Part shown: positions 9,182 through 18,709 of the stretch, piece by piece
Layout of the letters: each line of letters opens with the position of its first letter
Position numbering within the stretch: position 1 is the stretch's first letter
DNA from: Bacteroidales bacterium
GTDB lineage: Bacteria; Bacteroidota; Bacteroidia; Bacteroidales; GWA2-32-17
Length of the DNA stretch: 49,123 nucleotides
Direction of reading: 5' to 3'
Assembly: GCA_013314715.1 (NCBI GenBank)
Contig: JABUFC010000024.1
Span: 1 to 49,123 of the forward strand
Notes under the pieces: model-generated
What the model was told of the DNA's origin: nothing
Seen by the model: only the letters and a program-made list of their open reading frames with translations
The model's database searches: none
Translations under genes and position numbers: made by a program

Positions 9182-10735
9182 CTATGATGGGAAATCAATA
9201 TTGTAATGTAGGCCAATGCTTTCTTTTCTATCCATGGCGGCTCTTATAATAAGATAAGCAACATTAATAGAATTACGTAATTCGCATAACTGAGGTGAAA
9301 TTTTTGTAGTTTTATAGAGTATTTCTGTTTCGTTATGTAGCATTTTTAATCTTTCGAAAGCGCGTTTTAGTCGTTCATTAGAGCGAACAATTCCGACATA
9401 ATTAGTCATTAATTGTTGCAATTCTTTTAGTGTATGTGTTATTAATATCATTTCTTTTGGGTGGGTGGTGCCTTTATCGTTCCATTGGGGTACATTTGTT
9501 TGATAGTTAATATAATCGATATGGTTTAATGAATCTTCGTAAGCTTTGTGAGCAAATACAATAGCTTCAATGAGTGAGTTAGAAGCGAGCCTGTTGGCAC
9601 CATGAAGTCCGGTAGAAGCGCATTCGCCGGCAGCATAAAGATGTTGTATGCTCGTTTGTGCATTCATATTAACTTTTATTCCTCCGCATAAATAGTGTGC
9701 AGCAGGTGTTACAGGTATGGGTTCGCGTGTTATGTCGATATTGCGTTTTAAACATTTTGCGTAAATTGTTGGAAAATGTTCAATAAGTTCGTTTTTATTT
9801 AAATGTGAGGCATCTAAAAAAACGTATTCATCGCCGGTTTTTTTTAAAATATAATCGATGGCTCTTGCCACAATATCGCGGGGAGCAAGTTCTTCGCGAC
9901 TATCGAAATCTTTCATAAAATAATACCCATCGATGGTTTTGAGTTTAGCTCCAAATCCTCTTAATGCTTCAGTTATTAGAAATGCTGGTCGTTCGGATGG
10001 TAAATAAAAAGCGGTAGGGTGAAATTGTATAAATTCCATATTTTCGCAATAGCCTTTGGCTCTATAAAGCATGGCAATGCCATCGCCAGTAGCAATGCTT
10101 GGGTTTGTAGTTGTTGAATAAATATTGCCAATTCCACCTGTTGCTATGAGTGTTATTTTGGATAGAATGGTAAAAATTTTGTTTTGTTTTAAATCGTGAA
10201 CGTAAACGCCATAACATTCAATATTGGGCATACCACGTTTAACTTCTATTCCTAAATGATGTTGTGTTATTAAATCGATGGCAAAATGATTTTCGAGTAC
10301 AGTAATATTTTTGTTTTCGCGAACTCTTGCTGACAATACACGTTGAATTTCGTCGCCGGTTTTATCTTTGTAATGTAGTATTCTGTATTCACTATGTCCT
10401 CCTTCGCGAACAAGATGAAAACGCCCTTGGGTATCTTTATCGAATTGTATGCCCCATTGAATAAGGTCCTCTATTCGTTTGGGTGCTTCGCTAACAACCA
10501 TTCTTACAACAGTTTCGTTGCATAAACCGGCGCCTGCAACAAGGGTGTCTTTTACGTGTTTTTCAAAGTTATCGGGATTATAGGTAACTGCTGCTATACC
10601 ACCCTGAGCGTAACGGGTATTGGTATCTTCGAGTGTTTTTTTTGTAACAATGCAAACACTTCCTTTTTGAGCTGCTTTTAGTGCAAAAGCTAATCCTGCT
10701 ATTCCTGAGCCTAAAACTAAATAGTCGAATTTCAT
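9182..10735 (-). CDS. nadB: L-aspartate oxidase
   Basis: This 517-residue flavoenzyme oxidises L-aspartate to iminoaspartate, the first step of de novo NAD synthesis. The N-terminal FAD motif is LGSGIAGLAFALKAAQKG (residues 7-24). The active-site stretch TRYAQGGIAAV, FIQFHPTAFYLP and the late FAD contacts ECASTGLHGANRLASNSLIE are all present, and these distinguish NadB from succinate dehydrogenase flavoprotein. Length is normal (about 510-540). nadA and nadC are not in the window. It is flanked by about 80-90 bp on each side and is probably a single-gene transcript. Confidence 0.95.
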   Translation of the reverse strand: MKFDYLVLGSGIAGLAFALKAAQKGSVCIVTKKTLEDTNTRYAQGGIAAVTYNPDNFEKHVKDTLVAGAGLCNETVVRMVVSEAPKRIEDLIQWGIQFDKDTQGRFHLVREGGHSEYRILHYKDKTGDEIQRVLSARVRENKNITVLENHFAIDLITQHHLGIEVKRGMPNIECYGVYVHDLKQNKIFTILSKITLIATGGIGNIYSTTTNPSIATGDGIAMLYRAKGYCENMEFIQFHPTAFYLPSERPAFLITEALRGFGAKLKTIDGYYFMKDFDSREELAPRDIVARAIDYILKKTGDEYVFLDASHLNKNELIEHFPTIYAKCLKRNIDITREPIPVTPAAHYLCGGIKVNMNAQTSIQHLYAAGECASTGLHGANRLASNSLIEAIVFAHKAYEDSLNHIDYINYQTNVPQWNDKGTTHPKEMILITHTLKELQQLMTNYVGIVRSNERLKRAFERLKMLHNETEILYKTTKISPQLCELRNSINVAYLIIRAAMDRKESIGLHYNIDFPS

Positions 10736-10784
10736 GTGTTTATTTTTATTTTTTGAGCTAAGGTTAGATGGAACTCACATAATA

Positions 10785-10816
10785 ATCATTAAATTGTATG
10801 TTTAATATTTAATGAT
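10785..10816. repeat. Inverted repeat upstream of nadB
   Basis: ATCATTAAAT and ATTTAATGAT form a perfect 10-bp inverted repeat with a 12-bp spacer. It lies between the end of the phosphohexomutase gene and the start of nadB. It could be an operator for nadB or a weak AT-rich hairpin ending the upstream operon; it lacks the GC-rich stem and T tract of the other terminators here. Confidence 0.4.
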
Positions 10817-10828
10817 GTTCGTTTCATT

Positions 10829-12559
10829 TTATAGGTTTAAATCTTGTTTTATTAGAGCAATTTTTTGGTCGAGTAATTGGTTGGCAATTTCGTAGTTAGT
10901 ATTTATGGTAGCTTTAGTACCAATATAAAATTTAATTTTAGGTTCTGTGCCACTGGGACGAATGGAGATTATTGTTTCGTCTTCTGTAATAAATTGTAAA
11001 ACGTCTGATTTAGGTAATGAAATAGGGGTTACTTTATTTGTAAAAACTTCTATTTCTTTTTGTTCTAAATAATCTTTTATTTTAATAATGTTGGAATTGG
11101 CTAATTTTTTTGGGGGGTGATTGCGAAAGTTATTCATCATGTTTTTTATTTCTTCTTGTCCGTTTAATCCTTTTTTTGTTATAGAAATCAATGCTTCTTT
11201 GTATAAGCCAAATTCTTTATAAATATCCATGAGGATATCCCATAAGGTTTTATTTTGTTCTTTTGCCCATGCTGCGACTTCTGCAATAAGCATGCATGCC
11301 GAAACTGCATCTTTATCGCGAACGTAGTCGCCAATTAAAAAACCATAACTTTCTTCGCCTCCACAGATGTATGTTTTTTTACCCTCGTTTAAGCGAATAA
11401 TTTCTGCAATGTATTTAAAACCAGTTAAAACGTCGAATACTTCGACCTGATATTTTTGAGCGATTTTAACCAGCAATTCAGTTGTAACAATGGTTTTTAC
11501 AATGTATTCATTACCTTTTAATTTCCCTAATTTTTCCCACTGCTCTAAAATATAATAAGTAAGTAAAGAAGCTGTTTGATTTCCGTTTAGTAAGATAAAT
11601 TCGTTTTTCGAATTTTTAACCGCTATGCCTACTCTATCGGCGTCTGGGTCGGTAGCAAAAACAAGATCGGCATTTATCTTTTGTGCTTTTGATATTGCCA
11701 TTTCAAGTGCTGATTTTTCTTCGGGGTTAGGACTTTTTACGGTTGGAAAGTTACCATCTATGATTGCTTGCTCTTTTACAATTTGAATATTGGTAAAGCC
11801 CATTCTTTTTAATGCTTCAGGAACAAGTTTGATTCCGGTACCATGCAAGGGGGTATATACAAAAGACAAATTATTGTGTTTTTTGATGATTTCTGGTTGT
11901 AAGCATAATTGCGTAACTTCATTAAAATAAAGTTCATCGAACGATGAATTTAAAATATGAATATTATCTTGATGTAGATTTATTTTAACTTCTTCAAATG
12001 ATTGAATAGCTTTAACTTCGTTGATTATATTTTTGTCGTGGGGGGCAATAAATTGTCCTCCATCATTTCCGTATGCTTTGTATCCGTTATATTCTTTGGG
12101 GTTGTGCGAAGCTGTAATCATGATACCTGAAACGCAATTCAATTTTCGAACTGCATACGATAATTCTGGTGTTGGACGGATATCATCGAAAATAAAAACT
12201 TCAAAACCATTCGATGCACATACATTGGCAGTAGTGTGTGCAAATAACTTGCTGTTGTTTCGGCTATCGTAAGAAATGGCAATTTTTTTAGGTTCGTTAG
12301 GAAAGGCTTTTAAAAGGTAGTTACACAACCCTTGTGTAGCCATTTGAACAATGTATATATTCATGCGGTTTGTACCAATGCCCATAATACCTCTAAGACC
12401 ACCTGTTCCAAATTCAAGATTTTCGTAAAACGCTTCAATGAGTTCGTCTGGATTATTGAGCATTTGTTTAATGGCTTCTTTTGATTCGGCATCCATTAAA
12501 TTACTTTGAAGCCATTTTTCGGCTTTAGATAATGCAATTTGGTATCTTTCGGTATTCAT
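10829..12559 (-). CDS. Phosphoglucomutase/phosphomannomutase-family phosphohexomutase
   Basis: This 576-residue enzyme of the alpha-D-phosphohexomutase family interconverts sugar 1- and 6-phosphates. The signature sites are intact: phospho-serine loop ITASHNPKEYNGYKAYG near residue 148, metal loop DPDADRVGIA near 305, sugar-binding loop GGEESYGF near 400, and phosphate-binding loop RPSGTEPKIKFYIG near the C-terminus. Length and motifs match the PgcA/PGM2-like group (about 570-580 residues). It is the last gene of the nucleotide-sugar operon, 6 bp after rfbD, where it would supply glucose-1-phosphate for RfbA and for UDP-glucose. Preference for glucose or mannose cannot be read from the sequence. 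Confidence 0.93.
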   Translation of the reverse strand: MNTERYQIALSKAEKWLQSNLMDAESKEAIKQMLNNPDELIEAFYENLEFGTGGLRGIMGIGTNRMNIYIVQMATQGLCNYLLKAFPNEPKKIAISYDSRNNSKLFAHTTANVCASNGFEVFIFDDIRPTPELSYAVRKLNCVSGIMITASHNPKEYNGYKAYGNDGGQFIAPHDKNIINEVKAIQSFEEVKINLHQDNIHILNSSFDELYFNEVTQLCLQPEIIKKHNNLSFVYTPLHGTGIKLVPEALKRMGFTNIQIVKEQAIIDGNFPTVKSPNPEEKSALEMAISKAQKINADLVFATDPDADRVGIAVKNSKNEFILLNGNQTASLLTYYILEQWEKLGKLKGNEYIVKTIVTTELLVKIAQKYQVEVFDVLTGFKYIAEIIRLNEGKKTYICGGEESYGFLIGDYVRDKDAVSACMLIAEVAAWAKEQNKTLWDILMDIYKEFGLYKEALISITKKGLNGQEEIKNMMNNFRNHPPKKLANSNIIKIKDYLEQKEIEVFTNKVTPISLPKSDVLQFITEDETIISIRPSGTEPKIKFYIGTKATINTNYEIANQLLDQKIALIKQDLNL

Positions 12560-12565
12560 GGTTAT

Positions 12566-13432
12566 TTATTTTAAAAACGTTAAACATTTATTTAAGCTAT
12601 CGCGCCAATATGGTATATCTTGGTTAAAGGTAGTTCTAAATTTTTCTGTATTTAATACACTGTATGCAGGGCGTTGGGCTGGAGTTGGATATGCTTCGGT
12701 TAAAATAGGATTTACTTTACAGGGTAGGTTGAAATAGCTTACTATGTTGTATGCTAAATCGTACCATGAACAAATGCCTTTATTTGCAAAATGATAAATA
12801 CCTCTTTTAAAGGTGTGGTGATTGTTAAAGTGTTGCTCAATAATATTTAAAATAGCACGAGCAAGGTCTTCTGCATAGGTAGGACATCCTATTTGATCGT
12901 AAACAACATTTAACTCATTACGTTCTTTAGCATATTTTAAAATATTTTTTACAAAGTTATTTCCAAATGTAGAATAAAGCCACGAAGTACGTATAATCAT
13001 TGTTTCGGGATGTCGCAACGCTTCTGTTTCGCCTAAAAGTTTAGTTTTTCCATAAACTCCAATAGGATTAGTTGGGTTATCTTCTGTATAGGGTTTATTA
13101 GTTTTGCCATCAAAAACATAATCGGTAGATATATGTATAAGATGACATTTATAGCTTGATGCTAAAAATGATAAGTTTGCAACGCCTTCTACATTAATAA
13201 GTCGGGCTATTTTTTCGTCGTTTTCAGCTTTATCTACTGCGGTGTATGCTGCAGTATTGATAATATAACTGACTTTATTGTTGTTGAAAAAAAGTTTTAA
13301 TTTTGATATGTTTGTAATATCGAGTTCGTCAATATCGGTAAAAGTAAATTTTAGTTTTGGATAATCGGTTGCTAATTTTTTTATTTCACTACCAAGTTGA
13401 CCATTCGAACCAGTTACCAAGATATTGTTCAT
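12566..13432 (-). CDS. rfbD: dTDP-4-dehydrorhamnose reductase
   Basis: This 288-residue extended short-chain dehydrogenase carries out the last step of dTDP-L-rhamnose synthesis. The NAD(P)-binding loop is VTGSNGQLGSEI (residues 6-17), the catalytic YxxxK is in VYGKTKLLGE, and STDYVFDG and RTSWLYS are typical of RmlD/RfbD. It lies 12 bp after rfbC in the same operon. Its substrate requires RmlB, which is not found in the window. Confidence 0.94.
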   Translation of the reverse strand: MNNILVTGSNGQLGSEIKKLATDYPKLKFTFTDIDELDITNISKLKLFFNNNKVSYIINTAAYTAVDKAENDEKIARLINVEGVANLSFLASSYKCHLIHISTDYVFDGKTNKPYTEDNPTNPIGVYGKTKLLGETEALRHPETMIIRTSWLYSTFGNNFVKNILKYAKERNELNVVYDQIGCPTYAEDLARAILNIIEQHFNNHHTFKRGIYHFANKGICSWYDLAYNIVSYFNLPCKVNPILTEAYPTPAQRPAYSVLNTEKFRTTFNQDIPYWRDSLNKCLTFLK

Positions 13433-13444
13433 ATTGTTTATTTT

Positions 13445-13990
13445 TTAAAAATAATGAGCATTTGAAAATAATGGAAGTAATTTATCTTTTTCAGAGACAA
13501 TAACTTTTGGGGTTTCAATTTTCCAATCAATGTTAAGTTGTGGGTCTGAGAAAATAATCCCTCGTTCGGCTTCTTTATTATAAAAATTATCGCATTTGTA
13601 TGAAAAGATAGCTATATCAGACAGTACACTAAATCCGTGAGCAAAACCTCTGGGAATGTAAAACATTTTTTTAGTTTCTTCGTCGAGTTCTATGCCGTAC
13701 CATTTTCCAAAAGTTGGGCTATTTTTTCTTAAATCTACGGCTATATCCAATACTTTACCTTTGATAACCCTTACCAATTTTGCTTGAGCATATGGTTCTA
13801 TTTGATAGTGGAGTCCTCTTATAACCCCAAATACCGATTGTGATTCGTTATCTTGTACAAAATGATTTGTGATTCCAAGTGAATGAAATCGTTTTTCGTT
13901 ATATGATTCAATAAAATAGCCACGATGATCGTTGAAAATATCGGGTTCAATTATTAACAAATCTTTTATTGGTGTTTCAATGATTTTCAT
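13445..13990 (-). CDS. rfbC: dTDP-4-dehydrorhamnose 3,5-epimerase
   Basis: This 181-residue cupin epimerises dTDP-4-keto-6-deoxyglucose at C3 and C5. GVIRGLHYQ carries the catalytic His, and [14 protein letters not shown] and [14 protein letters not shown] complete the RmlC signature. Length is typical. The start overlaps the end of rfbA by 4 bp, indicating coupled translation. Confidence 0.95.
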   Translation of the reverse strand: MKIIETPIKDLLIIEPDIFNDHRGYFIESYNEKRFHSLGITNHFVQDNESQSVFGVIRGLHYQIEPYAQAKLVRVIKGKVLDIAVDLRKNSPTFGKWYGIELDEETKKMFYIPRGFAHGFSVLSDIAIFSYKCDNFYNKEAERGIIFSDPQLNIDWKIETPKVIVSEKDKLLPLFSNAHYF

Positions 13991-14868
13991 TGCAAAATAT
14001 ATTTGTCATTAGCAATATCTAACAAATATTCTCCATAAGGGTTGTTTCGAAACATTGATGCTAAACTAATAAGTTGTTGCTTATCAATAAACCCTTCTCT
14101 GTATGCAATTTCTTCGATACAGGCAACTTTAAGTCCTTGTCGTTGTTCAATAGTAGCAATAAAATTGGATGCTAATAGGAGCGACTCATGCGTGCCTGTA
14201 TCGAGCCAAGCCATACCTCTACTTAATAGTTTTACGTTTAATTTATTTTCGTTTAAATATAATCGATTAAGATCGGTAATTTCAAGTTCGCCACGTGCTG
14301 AAGGTTTTAATGTTTTTGCTTTTTCAACAACCGTATTATCGTAAAAATATAGCCCTGTAATAGCAAAGTTCGATTTAGGATTTTTGGGTTTTTCTTCGAT
14401 ACTAATGACTTTACCTTCTTTATCAAATTCTGCAACTCCATATCGTTCGGGGTCTTTAACATAATAACCAAAAACGGTAGCTCCTTGTTTTAGCGAAGCA
14501 GCTTCTTTTAACATTTTTCTTAGTCCATATCCGTAAAAAATATTATCGCCTAAAATCATACAAACTTCGCTATTGCCAATAAATTCTTCGCCAATAATAA
14601 AAGCTTGTGCTAAGCCGTCGGGTGAGGGTTGAATTGCATAACTAATTTTTAATCCCAAGTGCGAACCGTCGTGAAATAGGTTTTCATATAACGAAATATC
14701 TTTAGGAGTAGAAATAATAAGAATTTCTTTTATGCCTGCCATCATGAGTACTGACAAGGGATAATAAATCATAGGTTTGTCATAAATAGGCACTATTTGT
14801 TTTGAAATACTGATGGTAATAGGATAAAGTCTTGTTCCCGAACCACCTGCGAGTATTATTCCTTTCAT
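13987..14868 (-). CDS. rfbA: Glucose-1-phosphate thymidylyltransferase
   Basis: This 293-residue nucleotidyltransferase makes dTDP-glucose from dTTP and glucose-1-phosphate. The N-terminus [14 protein letters not shown], then [16 protein letters not shown] and ILGDNIFYG, are diagnostic of RmlA/RfbA. GLYFYDN and GELEITDLN complete the sugar-binding side. It overlaps the UXS-like gene upstream and rfbC downstream by 4 bp each, so the three are firmly in one operon. Confidence 0.96.
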   Translation of the reverse strand: MKGIILAGGSGTRLYPITISISKQIVPIYDKPMIYYPLSVLMMAGIKEILIISTPKDISLYENLFHDGSHLGLKISYAIQPSPDGLAQAFIIGEEFIGNSEVCMILGDNIFYGYGLRKMLKEAASLKQGATVFGYYVKDPERYGVAEFDKEGKVISIEEKPKNPKSNFAITGLYFYDNTVVEKAKTLKPSARGELEITDLNRLYLNENKLNVKLLSRGMAWLDTGTHESLLLASNFIATIEQRQGLKVACIEEIAYREGFIDKQQLISLASMFRNNPYGEYLLDIANDKYILQ

Positions 14869-15812
14869 AAATTAAGTTCTTTTTTAAAATAGTTTATAGT
14901 TAGTTTTAATCCTTCTTCGAGTGGAACTATAGGTTCCCAATTATTTAGTAGTTGTTTGGCTAATGAAATACTGGGTTGTCGTTGAGTAGGGTCGTCTTCT
15001 GGGAGAGGTTTAAAAACGATTTTTGATTTTGAATGTGTAAGCTGAATTACTTTTTCGGCTAATTCGAGTATGGTAAATTCGCCTGGATTTCCAATATTAA
15101 CAGGTCCTGTAATTGAATCGGGCGTTGCCATCATTCGCATCATGCCTTCGATAAGGTCTGAAACATATTGAAAGCTTCGTGTTTGACTTCCATCGCCATA
15201 TACAGTAATATCTTCGTTTTTTAAAGCTTGTACAATAAAATTTGATACTACTCTTCCGTCGTTGGGGTGCATTCGTGGTCCATAGGTATTAAAAATTCGA
15301 ATGATTTTAATACGCACGTTATTTTGTTTATGATAATTCATAAAGAGCGATTCGGCACATCGTTTTCCTTCATCGTAACACGAACGAACGCCAATGGGGT
15401 TAACATGTCCCCAATAATTTTCTGTTTGAGGGTGGATTTCGGGGTCGCCATAAACTTCGCTTGTAGAGGCCTGTAAAATTTTAGCTCGAATTCGTTTAGC
15501 CATACCAAGCATATTAATAGCCCCCATTACGCTTGTTTTTATGGTTTTTATGGCGTTGTATTGATAATGAATAGGTGATGCGGGACAAGCCAGATTGTAT
15601 ATCTCATCTACTTCTAAAAAGATAGGATTAGTAACGTCGTGGCGAATAATTTCGAAATATGGGTTTTCTATTAAATGACTTATATTTTGTTTAGAGCCAG
15701 TAAAAAAATTATCTAAGCAAATAACTTCGTTGTTTTCATTTAACAAGCGTTCGCATAAATGTGAACCAATAAACCCAGCTCCGCCTGTAACTAAGATTCG
15801 TTTTCGTATCAT
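14865..15812 (-). CDS. UDP-glucuronate decarboxylase (UDP-xylose synthase) family
   Basis: This is a 315-residue extended short-chain dehydrogenase. [19 protein letters not shown] binds NAD, and the UXS-type stretch [20 protein letters not shown] distinguishes it from RmlB and GalE. The catalytic YxxxK is in [11 protein letters not shown], and [20 protein letters not shown] follows. UXS enzymes convert UDP-glucuronate to UDP-xylose. The gene lies 1 bp after ugd, which makes UDP-glucuronate, so the pair forms a complete UDP-glucose to UDP-xylose route. It occupies the place where rmlB often sits in rml clusters, but its sequence is of the UXS type. Confidence 0.9.
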   Translation of the reverse strand: MIRKRILVTGGAGFIGSHLCERLLNENNEVICLDNFFTGSKQNISHLIENPYFEIIRHDVTNPIFLEVDEIYNLACPASPIHYQYNAIKTIKTSVMGAINMLGMAKRIRAKILQASTSEVYGDPEIHPQTENYWGHVNPIGVRSCYDEGKRCAESLFMNYHKQNNVRIKIIRIFNTYGPRMHPNDGRVVSNFIVQALKNEDITVYGDGSQTRSFQYVSDLIEGMMRMMATPDSITGPVNIGNPGEFTILELAEKVIQLTHSKSKIVFKPLPEDDPTQRQPSISLAKQLLNNWEPIVPLEEGLKLTINYFKKELNL

Positions 15813-15813
15813 T

Positions 15814-17130
15814 TTATTTTCTACCTAATCCATAATATATAAAGCCCGCTTCTCTGATTTCCGAAGGCTCGTATATATTACGACCATCGAAAATAATCAA
15901 TTCTTTCATAAGTTGTTTCATTTTATCAAGGTCGGGAATTCTAAATTCATTCCATTCTGTAACAAGCAATACTGCGTTAACGTTTTGTAGAGCTTCGTAG
16001 GGTGAGTTGGCATATTCAATAGTATTCCCGATTCTACGCTTACATTCGTTCATTGCGACAGGGTCGTAAGCGATTATATTTGCACCGTGTTCTTTTAATG
16101 TTTTAATGATGGCTAAAGATGGGGCTTCACGCATATCATCGGTATTGGGTTTAAATGATAAACCCCAAATAGCAAATTTCTTTCCTTTGATATCTCCTTG
16201 GTAATGTGCTAGTACTTTTTTAGCTAATAATATTTTTTGGTCTTCGTTAACTTTATCGACTGATTGTAATATTTCAAAATTATAATGAAATTCTTTAGAA
16301 GTATTAATAAGTGCTTTAACATCTTTTGGGAAACAAGAACCACCATATCCAACACCTGCATATAAAAATTTATTGCCAATGCGAGGGTCGCTTCCAATTC
16401 CTTTGCGAACCATATTTACATCGGCACCTACTAATTCGCAAACACGAGCAATCTCATTCATAAAACTTATGCGAGTTGCTAACATGGCATTGGCAGCATA
16501 TTTGGTAAGTTCGGCCGAAGCAACGTCCATAAATATTATAGGGTGATTGTTTAAAATAAAAGGTTTGTATAACTTACGCATAACTTTCTCGGCTTGCTCA
16601 GATTCAATCCCAACGACAATTCTATCGGGACGAAGAAAATCTTCGATAGCGTTTCCTTCTTTTAAAAATTCTGGATTAGAAACTACATCAAAGGGAATTG
16701 ATAGATTTCGTTTTTGGAGTTCTTGTTGTATGGTGTTTTTAACTTTTTGAGCTGTACCAACAGGAACTGTGCTTTTGTTAACAATCACCATATAGTGATT
16801 CATATGTTGACCAATTTCTTTGGCAACTCCCAGTACATATTGCAAATCGGCTGACCCATCTTCGTCGGGTGGAGTTCCTACTGCAATAAATACAACCTCG
16901 GCGTCTTTGATACTTTCAGCTATACTCGTAGTAAAGAAAAGTAAACCTCTTTCTTTGTTTTTTTTAACCATCGATTCTAAACCAGGTTCATATATTGGGA
17001 TAATTCCTTGGTTAAGTTTATTAATTTTATTTTCGTCGATATCGACACAAGTAACCGTAACACCTGTTTCTGCAAAACAAGTACCAGATACAAGACCTAC
17101 ATATCCGGTTCCAATCATTGAAATTTTCAT
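15814..17130 (-). CDS. ugd: UDP-glucose 6-dehydrogenase
   Basis: This 438-residue enzyme oxidises UDP-glucose to UDP-glucuronate with NAD. It shows the N-terminal Rossmann motif [20 protein letters not shown], the central [11 protein letters not shown] and [11 protein letters not shown] stretches, and the catalytic Cys in [13 protein letters not shown] near residue 266. [20 protein letters not shown] marks the C-terminal domain. It is the first gene of the operon and follows a near-consensus promoter. Its product feeds the UXS-like enzyme directly downstream. Confidence 0.96.
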   Translation of the reverse strand: MKISMIGTGYVGLVSGTCFAETGVTVTCVDIDENKINKLNQGIIPIYEPGLESMVKKNKERGLLFFTTSIAESIKDAEVVFIAVGTPPDEDGSADLQYVLGVAKEIGQHMNHYMVIVNKSTVPVGTAQKVKNTIQQELQKRNLSIPFDVVSNPEFLKEGNAIEDFLRPDRIVVGIESEQAEKVMRKLYKPFILNNHPIIFMDVASAELTKYAANAMLATRISFMNEIARVCELVGADVNMVRKGIGSDPRIGNKFLYAGVGYGGSCFPKDVKALINTSKEFHYNFEILQSVDKVNEDQKILLAKKVLAHYQGDIKGKKFAIWGLSFKPNTDDMREAPSLAIIKTLKEHGANIIAYDPVAMNECKRRIGNTIEYANSPYEALQNVNAVLLVTEWNEFRIPDLDKMKQLMKELIIFDGRNIYEPSEIREAGFIYYGLGRK

Positions 17131-17157
17131 AAATAAATGATTATTATTTTTAATCTA

Positions 17158-17189
17158 CAAAAATATAAACCTTTATTTTATTAACCAAA
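17158..17189 (-). promoter_or_regulatory. Promoter of the ugd operon
   Basis: On the minus strand there is TTTG (17189 to 17186), a 20-bp spacer, then TATTTTTG (17165 to 17158). This matches the Bacteroidetes -33/-7 consensus at every fixed position. The predicted start of transcription leaves a leader of about 20 nt before ugd. Confidence 0.75.
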
Positions 17190-17270
17190 GAAAGCTATCA
17201 GTTTGAGAAAAAAAAGAAATTAACATGGTTTAGCAACAAAGTTTTAACATTTTAAATGATACAAAAAATA

Positions 17271-17516
17271 AGACCTTTGCAACACTTCTTTTTTTGGTCG
17301 AGGCCAACCCATTTGTCGTCATTTTGAGCTTGTCGAATTGCTCGTCATTCTGAGCTTGTCGAAGAATGACCCCAATGTTTATTTAGGTTTGTGAATGGTT
17401 ATACCTCGACAGGCTCGGTATGACGGTGGGTGTAGGGTTTATTCTTCTAAAAATATTACTATTATTATTAGCCTGATTGTATTTTTTTATTCATCCTACT
17501 TTGGTTAAAAAGGTCT
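17271..17516. mobile_element. MITE-like non-coding element
   Basis: The 246-bp element is bounded by imperfect 13-bp terminal inverted repeats: AGACCTTTGCAAC on the left (17271-17283) and, read inward on the other strand, AGACCTTTTTAAC on the right (17516-17504), with 11 of 13 positions matching. It holds no credible gene. Inside are two direct copies and one inverted copy of a ~20-bp unit (see 17316-17426). I could not find a clear target-site duplication. The ends recall an insertion sequence mobilised in trans. It sits between the ugd and sigma factor promoters without touching either. Confidence 0.55.
17316..17426. repeat. Repeated TCATTyTGAGCTTGTCGAA units (two direct, one inverted)
   Basis: Two 22-bp copies at 17316-17337 and 17342-17363 differ at one base. 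A third, diverged copy is inverted at about 17405-17425 (CTCGACAGGCTCGGTATGACG). The second copy is itself closed by GTCATTC/GAATGAC (17344-17370). The arrangement would fold into a hairpin in RNA or single-stranded DNA, in the manner of REP-type palindromes. Confidence 0.7.
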
Positions 17517-17578
17517 CAAAATATTCGCTAAAAAATTTTGATAAAAAAAGTTAATTAGTTGATTAGTCTAAAATATTA

Positions 17579-17610
17579 TTTGGCAAATAACGTTTTTTGT
17601 ACTATATTCG
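17579..17610 (+). promoter_or_regulatory. Possible distal promoter of the sigma factor gene
   Basis: TTTG (17579-17582), a 20-bp spacer and TATATTCG (17603-17610) resemble the Bacteroidetes promoter with one mismatch in the -7 box. It would give a leader of roughly 155 nt. Confidence 0.4.
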
Positions 17611-17721
17611 CAGTTTGAAATTATGCATCATTTGTTTTTGCAAATAATTAAAAATGAATGTCTTACGAAAATCGCTTCTATAATAAACATTAGTTTTAAA
17701 ACTTTAATTAATAATTTTAGT

Positions 17722-17753
17722 ATTGACATTGGTTAAAAAGCATTGTAATTTTG
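17722..17753 (+). promoter_or_regulatory. Proximal promoter of the sigma factor gene
   Basis: TAATTTTG at 17746-17753 is a perfect -7 box (TAnnTTTG), with ATTG 20 bp upstream (17722-17725). The same place also spells TTGACA (17723-17728), 17 bp from the -7 box. Transcription would begin about 15 nt before the ATG. Confidence 0.65.
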
Positions 17754-17774
17754 TAACGAAAAAAAAATAAATAT

Positions 17775-18635
17775 ATGAGGCAACTAAAAATCACAAAATC
17801 AATTACTAACCGCGAAAGTGCTTCGCTTGATAAGTACTTACAAGAGATTGGTAAAGAAGAATTAATAACGGTTGAAGAAGAAGTTGAACTTGCTCAACGG
17901 ATAAGAAAGGGAGATAGAGAAGCTCTTGAAAAACTTACACGTGCAAATTTGCGATTTGTAGTATCGGTTGCAAAACAATATCAAAATCAGGGCTTGAGTT
18001 TACCTGACTTAATCAATGAAGGTAATTTAGGTTTAATTAGAGCGGCAGAAAAATTTGATGAAACCAGAGGTTTTAAATTTATTTCTTATGCAGTTTGGTG
18101 GATTCGTCAGTCTATATTGCAAGCATTAGCAGAGCAATCGCGTATTGTACGTTTGCCTTTGAATCAAGTAGGTGCTTTAAATAAAATTAATAAGGCGTTG
18201 TCAAAATTTGAACAAGAGTACGAAAGAACACCTACACCTGAAGAATTAGCAGAGTTATTAGATTTACCCAAAGAAAAGGTAATGGATACCTTGCGTGTTT
18301 CTGGACGTCATGTATCTATGGATGCACCTTTTGTTGAAGGAGAAGATAATAGTTTAGTAGATGTTATTGAAAATCCTGACTCGCCTGTAGCTGATGGTAA
18401 ATTGATTAACGAATCACTTAAAAAAGAAATTGAACGTTCGTTAGCAACATTAACAGAACGAGAACGCGATATAGTTCGTTACTTTTTTGGTCTTGGATGC
18501 CCCGAAAAAACTCTTGAAGAAATTGGCGAGGAACTTGGTTTGACTCGTGAACGAGTTCGTCAAATAAAAGAAAAAGCTATTCGTCGTTTACGTCATACAA
18601 GTAGAAGTAAATTATTAAAACAATATTTAGGTTAA
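17775..18635 (+). CDS. rpoD: Primary RNA polymerase sigma factor (Bacteroidetes SigA type)
   Basis: This 286-residue sigma-70 factor starts [20 protein letters not shown], the usual short N-terminus of Bacteroidetes primary sigma factors. Region 1.1 is absent. Region 1.2 ([15 protein letters not shown]), region 2 ([50 protein letters not shown]), region 3 ([14 protein letters not shown]) and region 4.2 ([20 protein letters not shown]) are complete. It directs core RNA polymerase to the -33/-7 promoters found across this window. The gene stands alone, with its own promoters and a strong terminator shared with the convergent gene. Confidence 0.95.
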   Translation: MRQLKITKSITNRESASLDKYLQEIGKEELITVEEEVELAQRIRKGDREALEKLTRANLRFVVSVAKQYQNQGLSLPDLINEGNLGLIRAAEKFDETRGFKFISYAVWWIRQSILQALAEQSRIVRLPLNQVGALNKINKALSKFEQEYERTPTPEELAELLDLPKEKVMDTLRVSGRHVSMDAPFVEGEDNSLVDVIENPDSPVADGKLINESLKKEIERSLATLTERERDIVRYFFGLGCPEKTLEEIGEELGLTRERVRQIKEKAIRRLRHTSRSKLLKQYLG

Positions 18636-18650
18636 ACGAGTTTTTATAGT

Positions 18651-18694
18651 AAAAAAAAAGAGGCTGATTTAAATTTAAGTCAGCCTCTTTTTTA
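18651..18694. terminator. Bidirectional rho-independent terminator
   Basis: GAGGCTGA (18660-18667) pairs with TCAGCCTC (18680-18687) across a 12-nt AT-rich loop. A run of A on the left and of T on the right makes it work in both directions. It lies between the convergent ends of the sigma factor gene and the Omp28-like gene. Confidence 0.88.
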
Positions 18695-18709
18695 TTGATA
18701 AGCTTTTTC

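Noticed and set aside
14865-15812. Assignment as rmlB (dTDP-glucose dehydratase)
   Set aside because: The stretches [12 protein letters not shown] and [11 protein letters not shown] are typical of UDP-xylose synthase rather than RmlB.
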